Positions 1-8,918 of a stretch of DNA of 64,000 bases are shown here, one piece after another (position 1 is the stretch's first letter; every line of letters starts with the position of its first letter). The stretch is taken from positions 1 through 64,000 of the forward strand of contig CAZJBS010000010.1 of the NCBI GenBank assembly GCA_964544475.1. The letters are read 5' to 3'. The stretch comes from CAZJBS01 sp964544475. Lineage in GTDB: Bacteria > CLD3 > SB21. A model generated the notes under the pieces. It made no database searches and had not been told where the DNA came from. It was given only the letters and a program-made list of their open reading frames with translations. The position numbers and the translations under genes are program-made.

Positions 1-36
1 ACTCTTGCCAATGAGCAGTTCTACTGAAATACTCAA

Positions 37-54
37 TTTTTCAACAGCCTGCTA
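37..54. mobile_element. Possible insertion-sequence terminus next to truncated trlF
   Basis: The run TTTTTCAACAGCCTGCTA resembles, from memory, the outer end of common transposase-bearing insertion sequences (its complement begins TAGCAGGCTGTTG). TrlF-like protein sequence is recognisable immediately to its right (LDKFVG...) but not to its left, where the same frame meets a stop at 25-27. This is what an IS inserted in trlF, with the rest of the element left of the window, would leave. No transposase is visible here, so the call is tentative. Confidence 0.35.
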
Positions 55-102
55 GACAAGTTTGTAGGACATGGCTCCCATTTTCAACGCGTCAATTTTC
101 AT

Positions 103-2856
103 GTGATCTTCGATGCCATTGATGCAGAAATTATCGAAACCCAATTCATTAATCTTCTTTCACGAGACTTCAAACTTCTTCCGGACCATCAAGCCCTTGC
201 CGGACGTTGGTCAGCAGTGCCAACACGGAGAAGTCTTACAGATTTTGGACAAATGATCATTGATGCTGCTCCACCAGACAAGAAAGCCGGATACGGGAAA
301 CCCCTTGACGAGGGTTTCAACAACTTCAACGTAACGCTTGAAAACGTGCAGAAGGCATTAAACAGTACTTATTTTCGAGATCGGCATCTAACGGCGGTTG
401 GGAAAACTGAATGGGATCAAATCAACTGGAACGACGCGTCGATTGCAGAAAAACGTAATGTAATTCACAATGCGAACATCGTGTTTACCGCAGCTGAGAA
501 TATCAATTCCTTTCACAAGGCACAGAATGCGCTTGTTCGGGCCAACGTGAATAGCCGACTACTGGACTGTAGCGACGCTCACAACCTATCCGCTAGCTCG
601 AACAAGGACCGAATCGGGAACTGTTTTACTTGGATTAAAGGGGATACAACGTTCGCTGGCCTGGTTCACGCGATCAAGGAGTATGATAAGCGAGTGTTCA
701 TCGGCGACTGCCCGAAAAAGTTAGAGAAAATTAAAGCGAACCCAACGAAGTACATTGAGCGTATTGAAATTAGAAAAATCGAAACGTCCACCCTTTCTGA
801 GCCGTGGTTCGATTTCGCTCTGCCGATTAATGCAGACCTCGTCGCTATAATTGGAAACAAGGGTAGTGGAAAGAGCGCATTGTCTGATACTCTTGGTTTA
901 CTCGGTGACACAAAACAAACTGCACATTTTTCGTTCTTAAACCCTAAGAAATTTCGCGATCCCCGCGAGAACAAGGCTTCTCATTTTCGCGCTAATCTTA
1001 CTTGGCGCTCCGGAAGCACATCGACGAGGACTCTCAGTGACGATCCGACTCCTAATTCCATTGAAACTGTAAAATACTTGCCTCAGAACTATATCGAGAC
1101 ACTATGTAACGAGCTTGCCATAAATGGCAGCGGATTTGATAGTGAACTTAAACAAATCATTCTCAGTCATGTTGATCCTTCCGACAGACTTGGTTATGGC
1201 ACGTTAGATAGCCTGTTGTCCTACCTGACCGCAGAGACTGAGGCCACAAAAAGAGTCCTCATAGAAAAGTTGCACGTTCTTAATGATAAGATTAGTCAAT
1301 TGGAAGGGCGCACGTCCAAAGCAAATCGCGAAAAACTCCAATCACGACTTAAGATCAAGCAGGATGAACTGACGGCCCATGACAAATTAAAGCCGAGTTA
1401 CGTTCCAGAACCAACACAAAGCGAGGAGGTTAAACAAGCCAGTGCTGCTATTCGCAATCAGATTATTGAAAAAAAGAAGGAGTTGGATGGCCTCGCGTCA
1501 CAACTATCGAATCTCAACACCGAAAGAACTGAATGCCAGCGTAAATCCGCTGTACTCAATAAGGCCCTTACAAAACTCAAAAACTTTCAACTTCAGTGGA
1601 AGGAATTTACTGAAGCTCTTGAACTTGATCTCCAGTCATTAGCAATCGATCAACCGATAGAGCTTACGGAGATTGTTAGCCTAACAATCAATCGATCAAA
1701 GCTAGATGAGTTACGCCTAGTGATTGATAAACAAGTCAAAAAGATTGATGAGCAACTTGATGCCCACGAGGAGACGTCGCCGATAGCGAGAAAGAATCGG
1801 TTAGAGCGCGAGCTTCTCCAACTACAAGAATCTTTAGATGCGCCCAATCGTGAGTATGTGGCATACCAAAACGCACTGGAAACGTGGACAAAACGCAGGT
1901 TGTCTCTCCAAGGAGATGCTTCGTTACACGAGTCGCTCACTTGGCTACAGAATCAGCTAGCTGAATTGGAGAATATTCCAGCAAAGTTGCAAAACTTGAA
2001 AGCTGAGCGTGTTGAGTTGGCGAGAGAGATATACCGTGAGACTAAGAAGCTGGCCGACTGCTATAAAAAGTTATATCAGCCTGTCCAGCAATTTATAGAT
2101 CAGCAAGAAGGTTCTATGGGCGCCATCCCATTGTCTTTTGAAGTTTCAATTATTGAAAGTGGCTTTGGCAAAACGTTTCTCGAGAAAATCAATCGACAAA
2201 TCAAAGGGACCTTTTCAGGTCTAGAGGAAAGTAACATAGAACTACGTAGGATTCTTGACGCAACTCAATTTGATAATGAAGAGAGCGTTTTAGGATTTCT
2301 TGAGGAATTAGATTCCGCACTTCACTTTGACTTACGTCAAACTGTCCCTGGGCGACCTGCCTTAGAGTTATCTGACCAACTGCGAAAAGGTGAGACAGTT
2401 AATTCAATGTATGATTATATCTATTCTTTATCCTACCTTTCCCCCCGTTATACTTTACAGTATGCTGGCCGTGAGATCAATCAGCTTTCCCCTGGTGAAA
2501 GAGGACTGCTCTTGTTGGTATTCTATCTCCTCATCGACAAAGATGATATTCCTTTGGTGATCGACCAGCCAGAAGAGAATTTAGACAATCAAACAATCTA
2601 TGAAATCCTCGTTCGCTGCTTAAGAGAGGCAAAACTCCGGCGTCAAATCATCATTGTCACACACAATCCAAACCTTGCTGTAGTCTGTGATGCTGAACAA
2701 GTAATTTATGCGGACAGAGATGCTGCCACCAATTCGGTCACATACGAAGCTGGTGCAATTGAGAACCCAACAATTAACAAGCATGTAATAGATGTGTTGG
2801 AAGGAACGCGACCAGCCTTCAAGAATCGAGATTCTAAATACTTTGCAGAAGGCTAG
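103..2856 (+). CDS. TrlF-family PHP/ABC-type ATPase, 5'-truncated
   Basis: This large SMC/RecN-like ATPase matches the TrlF family, a PHP-type hydrolase domain fused to an ABC ATPase with a coiled coil. Visible parts are the end of the PHP domain (DCSDAHNL, about residue 155), Walker A GNKGSGKS (251-258), a long charged coiled coil (about 385-680), the signature LSPGERG (795), Walker B PLVIDQPEENLDN (817) and the switch histidine in IIVTHNPN (about 850). The same frame continues upstream to about nucleotide 52 with family-like residues (LDKFVG, RVNFHVIF). The true N-terminus with the first PHP metal motifs is therefore missing, and the GTG at 103 is only the first possible start left. The gene is A+T-richer than the backbone and lies in a restriction/defence context. 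Function in vivo is not well established, and this copy may be inactive. Confidence 0.75.
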   Translation: MIFDAIDAEIIETQFINLLSRDFKLLPDHQALAGRWSAVPTRRSLTDFGQMIIDAAPPDKKAGYGKPLDEGFNNFNVTLENVQKALNSTYFRDRHLTAVGKTEWDQINWNDASIAEKRNVIHNANIVFTAAENINSFHKAQNALVRANVNSRLLDCSDAHNLSASSNKDRIGNCFTWIKGDTTFAGLVHAIKEYDKRVFIGDCPKKLEKIKANPTKYIERIEIRKIETSTLSEPWFDFALPINADLVAIIGNKGSGKSALSDTLGLLGDTKQTAHFSFLNPKKFRDPRENKASHFRANLTWRSGSTSTRTLSDDPTPNSIETVKYLPQNYIETLCNELAINGSGFDSELKQIILSHVDPSDRLGYGTLDSLLSYLTAETEATKRVLIEKLHVLNDKISQLEGRTSKANREKLQSRLKIKQDELTAHDKLKPSYVPEPTQSEEVKQASAAIRNQIIEKKKELDGLASQLSNLNTERTECQRKSAVLNKALTKLKNFQLQWKEFTEALELDLQSLAIDQPIELTEIVSLTINRSKLDELRLVIDKQVKKIDEQLDAHEETSPIARKNRLERELLQLQESLDAPNREYVAYQNALETWTKRRLSLQGDASLHESLTWLQNQLAELENIPAKLQNLKAERVELAREIYRETKKLADCYKKLYQPVQQFIDQQEGSMGAIPLSFEVSIIESGFGKTFLEKINRQIKGTFSGLEESNIELRRILDATQFDNEESVLGFLEELDSALHFDLRQTVPGRPALELSDQLRKGETVNSMYDYIYSLSYLSPRYTLQYAGREINQLSPGERGLLLLVFYLLIDKDDIPLVIDQPEENLDNQTIYEILVRCLREAKLRRQIIIVTHNPNLAVVCDAEQVIYADRDAATNSVTYEAGAIENPTINKHVIDVLEGTRPAFKNRDSKYFAEG

Positions 2857-2918
2857 TTGGAAGTATAATGAGTGATTGTGCAACATTCAGCACCGCAGGC
2901 ACTGGAGGCAGTAACATC

Positions 2919-2938
2919 ATTGTGAGTCATTGTGAGAC
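2919..2938 (+). promoter_or_regulatory. Tandem 10-bp direct repeat ahead of the XRE-ImmA gene
   Basis: ATTGTGAGTC and ATTGTGAGAC lie head to tail, ending 22 bases before the ATG at 2961. A related GATTGTGC sits further upstream near 2873. A regulator with an XRE-like N-terminus is encoded directly downstream, so these may be its autoregulatory operators. That is inference from position and repetition only. Confidence 0.35.
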
Positions 2939-2960
2939 ACTTCGTATCGTTGCGTAAACC

Positions 2961-4109
2961 ATGAATACCGTTCCCATAAATCATGAAATCCTCACCTGGG
3001 CACGCGACCGCTCCGGCCTGCCGCTGGATAAGTTTACGAAGAAGTTCCCAAAGTTCCATAAATGGGAAAAGGGCGACGCCCAGCCGACATTGAATCAGCT
3101 TGAACAGCTGGCGAAAATGACGATGACGCCATTGGGCTATTTCTTTCTGCAGGAGCCACCGGAAGACCGCCTTCCCATTCCCGATTTCCGTACGGTGAAG
3201 GACGAACCATTGCGCCGGCCGAGTCCGAATCTGCTGGAAACGATCCAGATCATGCAGCGCCGACAAAACTGGATGCGTGATTTCCTGACAGAAGAAGGAG
3301 AAGATCGGCTGCCTTTTGTCGGCTCGGTTACGCTCGATTCCAATATGTCTGACGTCGCGCCGGATATTCGCAAAACCCTCGGTCTTGACGATCAATGGGC
3401 GGCAAAGGTTCCCACATGGCGGGAAGCTTTAGCCACTCTCCGTGAGGCGGTCGAGAATGCCCGAATACTGATAGTCCTGAACAGCGTCATCGAGAACAAC
3501 ACGCACAGGAGGTTGGACGTGGACGAATTCAGGGGATTTATTCTGCACGATGAGTATGCCCCCCTGATTTTTGTGAATGGCGCCGATTACGAAGGCGCCA
3601 AAATGTTCACGGTCGCCCACGAATTGGCCCACGTCTGGCTTGGAAGGGGCGGTGTCTTTAATCTGGACGCCCTCGAACCGGCCGATAACGACGTCGAGAA
3701 GTTTTGCAACAAAGTCGCTGCGGAATTTCTGATACCCGAAAACCTGCTGCGAGAATCCTGGACAGATGCAAAACAGGCGGAAAATCCCTTTCAGACAATC
3801 GCTCGCCGGTTCAAAGTGAGCACCCTCGTTGCGGCACGCAGACTGTTGGACCTCGGTTTTGTCAACCGAAACCGTTTTTTTGAATTCTTAGAGCAGTACC
3901 GGACGGACGAGAGACGCAAAAAAGCAAAAAAATCCGAGGGCGGCGACTTTTACAATACGCAAAACGTACGTGTCGGAAAACGTTTTGCTTCGGCGGTTAT
4001 CCGCGCCGCCAAGGAAGGACGGTTGCTTTATCGGGAGGCATATACGCTGACCGGACTGTACGGTAAGACCTTTGACCGCTACGCGAGGTCGCTCGGATTC
4101 TCAGGATGA
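2961..4109 (+). CDS. XRE-like / ImmA-IrrE family metallopeptidase regulator
   Basis: The N-terminal ~60 residues form an XRE-type helix-turn-helix (WARDRSGLPLDKF ... WEKGDAQPTLNQLEQLAK). The rest is a COG2856 ImmA/IrrE domain with the zinc motif HELAH (H220, E221, H224) and the following NKVAAEFLIP segment. Relatives cleave or sequester repressors and are usually the antitoxin or control half of DUF4411 toxin pairs. The stop overlaps the start of the DUF4411 gene by four bases (ATGA), so the two are translationally coupled. No good Shine-Dalgarno precedes the ATG; a tandem direct repeat does. Length (382 aa) is normal for the two-domain form. Confidence 0.85.
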   Translation: MNTVPINHEILTWARDRSGLPLDKFTKKFPKFHKWEKGDAQPTLNQLEQLAKMTMTPLGYFFLQEPPEDRLPIPDFRTVKDEPLRRPSPNLLETIQIMQRRQNWMRDFLTEEGEDRLPFVGSVTLDSNMSDVAPDIRKTLGLDDQWAAKVPTWREALATLREAVENARILIVLNSVIENNTHRRLDVDEFRGFILHDEYAPLIFVNGADYEGAKMFTVAHELAHVWLGRGGVFNLDALEPADNDVEKFCNKVAAEFLIPENLLRESWTDAKQAENPFQTIARRFKVSTLVAARRLLDLGFVNRNRFFEFLEQYRTDERRKKAKKSEGGDFYNTQNVRVGKRFASAVIRAAKEGRLLYREAYTLTGLYGKTFDRYARSLGFSG

Positions 4110-4618
4110 GCGAAGTATACCTGCTCGATGCCAGCGTGCTCATCGAAGCCAAACGGCGATATTATGCTTTCGATATTTGTCCGGGATTCTGGAACGCGTT
4201 GGAACTCCAACATTCAAAAGGAACCGTTGCGAGCGTTGATCGTGTCAAAGATGAGATTGAGCGAGGAAAGGACGAGTTGAGTAAGTGGGCTGTTTCGACG
4301 ATCCCGGCTGAATTCTTCAGAGACACAGGAACGAGTGAAGTCGTGAACCGGTACTCCCAAATTGCCGCGTGGGTGCAGAACCAGCAGCAGTTTTTCCCTG
4401 AGGCCAAGTCCAAATTCATTTCAGGAGCCGATGGATGGTTAGTAGCCTATGCGAAGGTCAACCAATTGACCGTCGTTACCCAGGAAGTTCACAGACCGGA
4501 TGCTCGTAAAGACGTTCCCATTCCAAACGTATGCATCGCATTTGATGTTCACCATAAGGACACATTTGAAATGCTGAGAGCGATTAAGACCCGTTTTGTT
4601 CTGGACAAAAAGAAATGA
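4106..4618 (+). CDS. DUF4411 family protein, PIN-like toxin candidate
   Basis: The N-terminus YLLDASVLIEAKRRYYAFDICPGFW is typical of DUF4411, a PIN-domain relative. Conserved acidic positions expected for a metal-dependent RNase are present: D8, E47-type residues in VKDEIERGKDEL, and D in SGADGWLVAYA. It overlaps both neighbours by ATGA, the ImmA/IrrE gene upstream and hsdR downstream, so all three are made as one translational unit. By family context it is the probable toxin and the upstream protein its antitoxin or regulator. No activity can be read from the sequence itself. Confidence 0.8.
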   Translation: MSEVYLLDASVLIEAKRRYYAFDICPGFWNALELQHSKGTVASVDRVKDEIERGKDELSKWAVSTIPAEFFRDTGTSEVVNRYSQIAAWVQNQQQFFPEAKSKFISGADGWLVAYAKVNQLTVVTQEVHRPDARKDVPIPNVCIAFDVHHKDTFEMLRAIKTRFVLDKKK

Positions 4619-7600
4619 CCCAAACCAAAGAAATCGCTTTCGAAGCTGCTATAGAAACCTTTCTGTTGGAGAATGGATTTCGGTCGATCTCTAAAGAGCA
4701 TTTCGATCGTAACCTGGCGGTTTTTCCACAATCTGTGCTGGAATTCATCAAATCCACTCAGATCAAAGAGTGGCAAAAATTGGAAGCTTTGCACGGTGAC
4801 AGAACCGGCGAGCAGATTCTTACCGATCTCTGCAAGTGGATGGATACGTACGGTTCATTGGCTACGCTGAGGCACGGCTTCAAGTGTTATGGACGTACTC
4901 TGCGGATCGCCTATTTCAAGGCGGCCCATGGCCTCAATCCTGAACTCGAAGAGCGATACGCGGCGAACGTACTTGGGATCACACGTCAGTTGCATTTCAG
5001 CCCGAAGAGCGAAAAATCGCTCGACATGGTCATCAGCCTCAACGGGATACCCCTCATAACATTGGAACTAAAAAACCCGATGACGGGTCAGACCGTGGAA
5101 GACGCCATTCGACAGTACAAAAACGACCGCGATCCACGGGAAACGATTTTTGAATTCAAGCGACGGACGCTGGTTCATTTCGCCGTGGACACGGAATCGG
5201 TTTTCATGACCACTCGATTGGCGGGACCAGCCACTCATTTTCTGCCTTTCAACAAAGGCATCGACAAAGGGGCCGGTAATCCGGCAGATCCTTCGGGACG
5301 CACGTATCGAACGTCTTATTTGTGGGAAGAAGTTCTCCAAAGAGAAAGTCTCTTGGACCTGCTGGCAAGATTTCTTCATTTGCAGGTCGAGAACAAGCTC
5401 TCCGACGAAGGAAGGAAGATCAAGAAGGAGACTTTGATTTTTCCACGATATCATCAGTTACGTGCCGTTCGCAAACTCGTTGATGCAGCCCAGTCGGAAG
5501 GTGTCGGAAATAATTACCTGATCGAACATTCGGCCGGCAGCGGCAAGAGCAATACCATCGGATGGTTGGCGCACCGCCTTTCGTCTCTGCATAATCAAAA
5601 CGATGAAAAGATTTTCGATAGCGTTGTTGTGATTACCGACCGGCTGGTTCTCGACCAACAATTGCAGGATACGATCTACCAATTCGAGCATCGTCAGGGA
5701 GTAGTACAAAAGATCGACGAAGATTCGCGTCAGCTTGCCGAGGCTCTGGAGAGCGGGGTCCCAATCATCATTACGACAATGCAGAAATTTCCATTTGTCG
5801 AAAAACAGTTGATCAAAATCGCCGATGAGCGAGGACGCAAACATGACGGTATCTTGCCGACGCGCCGGTATGCCATCATTGTGGATGAAGCCCACAGCTC
5901 ACAAGCTGGTGAATCAGCCACTGAAGTCAAACAGGTCTTAGGTGGCGAAGAAATGCGTGATGAGGCGCGAAAACGGGCCGAGGAAGAGGGACAGGAAAAG
6001 TTGGAAGAACTCTTTCGAAGCATGGCCAAGAGGAGCCATCAAGCGAATATCAGTTTCTTTGCCTTCACTGCAACACCCAAATACAAGACTTTTGGCGTTT
6101 TTGGGCGAAACGGAGAGGCATCCGACACGTATACGATGCGTCAGGCCATTGAAGAGGGTTTCATTATGGACGTGTTGAAAAACTATACGACCTATGCGAC
6201 GTATTTCAAACTCGTCAAAGCCTGTGAAGACGATCCCAACGTTGAAAGGAAGAAAGCGGCAAAGGCCCTTGCCCGATTCCTCAGGCTCCATCCGCACAAC
6301 ATTGCACAGAAGACCGAAATCATGGTCGAGCATTTCAATACGTTCACTCGACACAAGATCGGTGGCAAAGCAAAGGCGATGGTACTGACTGGCTCCCGGC
6401 TCGAAGCGGTGCGGTACAAACTGAGTTTTGACAAGTACATCGCCGAGAAGGAATACTCCATCAAGACTCTCGTTGCTTTTTCGGGAACGGTCATCGATGA
6501 TCAGATCGCAGAGAAGACCTACACAGAAGAAGGGATGAACAGGGGAATCCGCGAAAAAGAACTCCCTGAGAAGTTTGCCACGAGCGAGTATCAGGTATTG
6601 CTCGTTGCCGAGAAATACCAAACGGGGTTTGATCAACCGTTACTGCACTCCATGTACGTCGACAAGCGTCTATCCGGTCTTCAAGCCGTTCAAACATTGT
6701 CCCGGCTCAATCGCACGCATCCGTTGAAGGAGGATACGTTTGTTCTGGACTTTGTAAATGAGCGGCAGGAAATTCAGGAGGCCTTCAAGCAATACTACGA
6801 AGGCGCAGAAATGGGAGAAGAGATCGAGCCATCGCGTCTTTACGAAATCAAGGCGGAATTGGACGGTTCGGGCATCTACCTCGCCGAAGAGATTCACCAA
6901 TTCTGCGATATCTATTTCAAGCCGAAATTGCGACAGAGTCCTTCCGATCACCGGGACATGAACGCAGCACTCGACCCGGCTGTGGATCGGTTTCGTAAAC
7001 TCAAAGAAACACAGGAGGACGAAGCAGAACTGTGGAGAGGAAAGTTGGTGGCATTCCGCAATCTTTACGCCTACCTGAGCCAGATCATCCCGTACCAAGA
7101 TTCCGACTTGGAAAGAACCTATACATTCTTACGTCACTTGTCTCCAAAGCTCCCCAAACGAGGAAGTGGCCCGGCTTACCAGTTTGACGATGAAGTTCGC
7201 CTCGAGTATTATAGGCTTCAGAAGATCGCTGAAGGGTCGATCAGCCTCGGCGATGGTTATGCAAAGCCGCTGGACGGTCCTTCAGAGGTAGGAAGCGGAA
7301 TCGTCAGGGAACAACCTGTGCCATTGTCTCGATTGATTGATATGATAAACGAGCGCTTTGGAACCGACTTCACAGAAGCAGACCAATACTTTTTTGATCA
7401 ATTGCTGGAAGCTGCCGTTCGGGATGAGAACCTGAAACAGGCCGCCAAAGTAAATCCTGAAGACAAATTTTCACTGGTCTTTCGAGGCTTACTGGAGACT
7501 CTGTTTATTGAACGGATGGATCAGAACGAAGAAATTTTTGCCAGATACATGAATGACGAAAGCTTCCAGAAGATTGTGGCCACATGGCTTGCGTCTGCGG

Positions 7601-7656
7601 TGTACAAAAGATTGCGAGTGGCCAATAATAGTGAATCAAAGGCTGCCGAACCTTAG
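4615..7656 (+). CDS. hsdR: Type I restriction endonuclease subunit R
   Basis: This is the motor and nuclease subunit of a type I restriction system. The N-terminal nuclease fold shows D137 and the E151-L-K153 pair of a PD-(D/E)xK site. The SF2 translocase has Walker A AGSGKS (about 307-312), DEAH (424-427) and TATPK (485-489), then the second RecA-like lobe (EKYQTGFDQP, LSRLNRTHP) and a helical C-terminus. At 1013 aa it is full length. HsdM and HsdS, which are needed for modification and specificity, are not in the window and would be expected upstream, beyond the interrupted trlF. Coupling by ATGA to a toxin-like gene is unusual for the R subunit and suggests a composite defence locus. Confidence 0.93.
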   Translation: MTQTKEIAFEAAIETFLLENGFRSISKEHFDRNLAVFPQSVLEFIKSTQIKEWQKLEALHGDRTGEQILTDLCKWMDTYGSLATLRHGFKCYGRTLRIAYFKAAHGLNPELEERYAANVLGITRQLHFSPKSEKSLDMVISLNGIPLITLELKNPMTGQTVEDAIRQYKNDRDPRETIFEFKRRTLVHFAVDTESVFMTTRLAGPATHFLPFNKGIDKGAGNPADPSGRTYRTSYLWEEVLQRESLLDLLARFLHLQVENKLSDEGRKIKKETLIFPRYHQLRAVRKLVDAAQSEGVGNNYLIEHSAGSGKSNTIGWLAHRLSSLHNQNDEKIFDSVVVITDRLVLDQQLQDTIYQFEHRQGVVQKIDEDSRQLAEALESGVPIIITTMQKFPFVEKQLIKIADERGRKHDGILPTRRYAIIVDEAHSSQAGESATEVKQVLGGEEMRDEARKRAEEEGQEKLEELFRSMAKRSHQANISFFAFTATPKYKTFGVFGRNGEASDTYTMRQAIEEGFIMDVLKNYTTYATYFKLVKACEDDPNVERKKAAKALARFLRLHPHNIAQKTEIMVEHFNTFTRHKIGGKAKAMVLTGSRLEAVRYKLSFDKYIAEKEYSIKTLVAFSGTVIDDQIAEKTYTEEGMNRGIREKELPEKFATSEYQVLLVAEKYQTGFDQPLLHSMYVDKRLSGLQAVQTLSRLNRTHPLKEDTFVLDFVNERQEIQEAFKQYYEGAEMGEEIEPSRLYEIKAELDGSGIYLAEEIHQFCDIYFKPKLRQSPSDHRDMNAALDPAVDRFRKLKETQEDEAELWRGKLVAFRNLYAYLSQIIPYQDSDLERTYTFLRHLSPKLPKRGSGPAYQFDDEVRLEYYRLQKIAEGSISLGDGYAKPLDGPSEVGSGIVREQPVPLSRLIDMINERFGTDFTEADQYFFDQLLEAAVRDENLKQAAKVNPEDKFSLVFRGLLETLFIERMDQNEEIFARYMNDESFQKIVATWLASAVYKRLRVANNSESKAAEP

Positions 7657-7679
7657 GAGTCATATTTGGAGAATTTCGC

Positions 7680-8774
7680 ATGTCTCCCGTCGAATTCCTT
7701 CAAAGAGCTGATAAGAAATACGCTTTAGGCATCATTCTCGCGCTAATTGGTCTTGTCCCTCTCGTAGAGTATGTCAAGCAGGACGAGAGTCGCTTGTCAT
7801 ACGAAATCGTTAGTAATGTTAGGGTCTTTGACGTCCGCGAGAACGTAGACAAATTGTCTATAATGTATGATAGCACTGATCTGAGAAGCAGGGGTCTCAT
7901 GCTGCGTCTTATTACAGTTCGGATGGGCAATTTTGGAAACAGGGACATAAAGCTGACCGACTACGACCCTCGATATCCCGTGGGCTTTGTTATTCATGGA
8001 GGACGCCTCTTGGAATACCCGCGGGTTGTCGAAGCGACGAATGATTATCTTAAGTCAGCCGTACAGATCAACAATGACACATCACGCGTAACTTTAGTTC
8101 CAGTGATCATTGAGAAGAATCAATATGTCACTCTGAAACTCTTGTTGACCGAACGGGATTCTGAACCTGCTGTCATTCAACCGATCGGGAAAATTGCGGG
8201 TGTTAGCGAAATAGAACTATTCGATTCTCCACCAAAAACAGCTGAGCCCTTCTTTCAGTCACTCTGGTCGGGTAGTCTATTTGTGCATCTCAGCAGATGG
8301 CTAATCTACACGGTTATTGTGTTCATGCTCACTTTCATCGTTCTTGTATTAACCATTGTCATTTCGGAACGCAAAAGGGAATCCATCGTTAGAGAGTTCA
8401 AGTCACAGTCAAGAATACGCTTCAATCAGTTCGACCGGTTCATTTTTCAAGAATACGTTGACAATGGAGTTCCCTTCATTACAAGAACAACTAAGATCAT
8501 CGTCAGATGTGTGCTGTACAATACTTCGATGACGAATGAATTGATCGATCCGTCCACCAAAGATTTCATCAAAACAAATTTTGATTTCGATTTTCGAGAA
8601 AAGAAGTATTATAGAAAACTTGTGAAGTCCGGATTTGTCACGCAAGAGAACGGCCTATTTGAAATACACGAACAAATGTCTTCAACCTTCGATGCTTTTG
8701 TCGCATTCTTGCACAGCAAAGGGCTGGTTCGAATTCCGCAGAAGAGTCCCCTTCCGCCGCAAGAAAGTGTATGA
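7680..8774 (+). CDS. Two-helix membrane protein of unknown function in the restriction island
   Basis: The family is not recognised. Hydrophobic segments at about 16-33 and 207-232 suggest a short cytoplasmic N-terminus, a ~170-residue extracytoplasmic domain of beta character, and a ~130-residue cytoplasmic tail beginning with basic residues (SERKRESIVREF). The tail ends in a proline-rich stretch and has a segment (KKYYRKLVKSGFV) that could be a small helical domain. An SD (GGAG) lies 8 bases before the ATG, 23 bases after hsdR, so it is probably in the same operon. It is noticeably A+T-richer than hsdR and the downstream genome. Guilt by association suggests a membrane component of the defence locus; nothing in the sequence proves that. 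Confidence 0.7.
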   Translation: MSPVEFLQRADKKYALGIILALIGLVPLVEYVKQDESRLSYEIVSNVRVFDVRENVDKLSIMYDSTDLRSRGLMLRLITVRMGNFGNRDIKLTDYDPRYPVGFVIHGGRLLEYPRVVEATNDYLKSAVQINNDTSRVTLVPVIIEKNQYVTLKLLLTERDSEPAVIQPIGKIAGVSEIELFDSPPKTAEPFFQSLWSGSLFVHLSRWLIYTVIVFMLTFIVLVLTIVISERKRESIVREFKSQSRIRFNQFDRFIFQEYVDNGVPFITRTTKIIVRCVLYNTSMTNELIDPSTKDFIKTNFDFDFREKKYYRKLVKSGFVTQENGLFEIHEQMSSTFDAFVAFLHSKGLVRIPQKSPLPPQESV

Positions 8775-8909
8775 AATTATGTCCTGACTCACGACGTAAT
8801 CATCATCGGGGATGCCGGCTTGTACCAGGGCGTGTATACGGTCGAATGCAGCAGCGGATCCACGACCGTGTCCAAAGACATCATTCTGATTCGGGGTGAT
8901 TTGCCGTGA
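8775..8909 (+). pseudogene. 3' remnant of an Ig-like secreted protein gene
   Basis: Directly after the stop of the previous gene, the frame 8775-8909 encodes about 44 residues ending in TGA. It contains GDAGLYQGVYTVEC and STTVSKDIILI, which look like the last strands of an immunoglobulin-like domain (the D-G-Y-x-C signature). There is no start codon or ribosome site. It appears to be the tail of a larger surface-protein gene whose body was lost when the island to the left was inserted or rearranged. Confidence 0.45.
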
Positions 8910-8918
8910 TAGTTCAGA

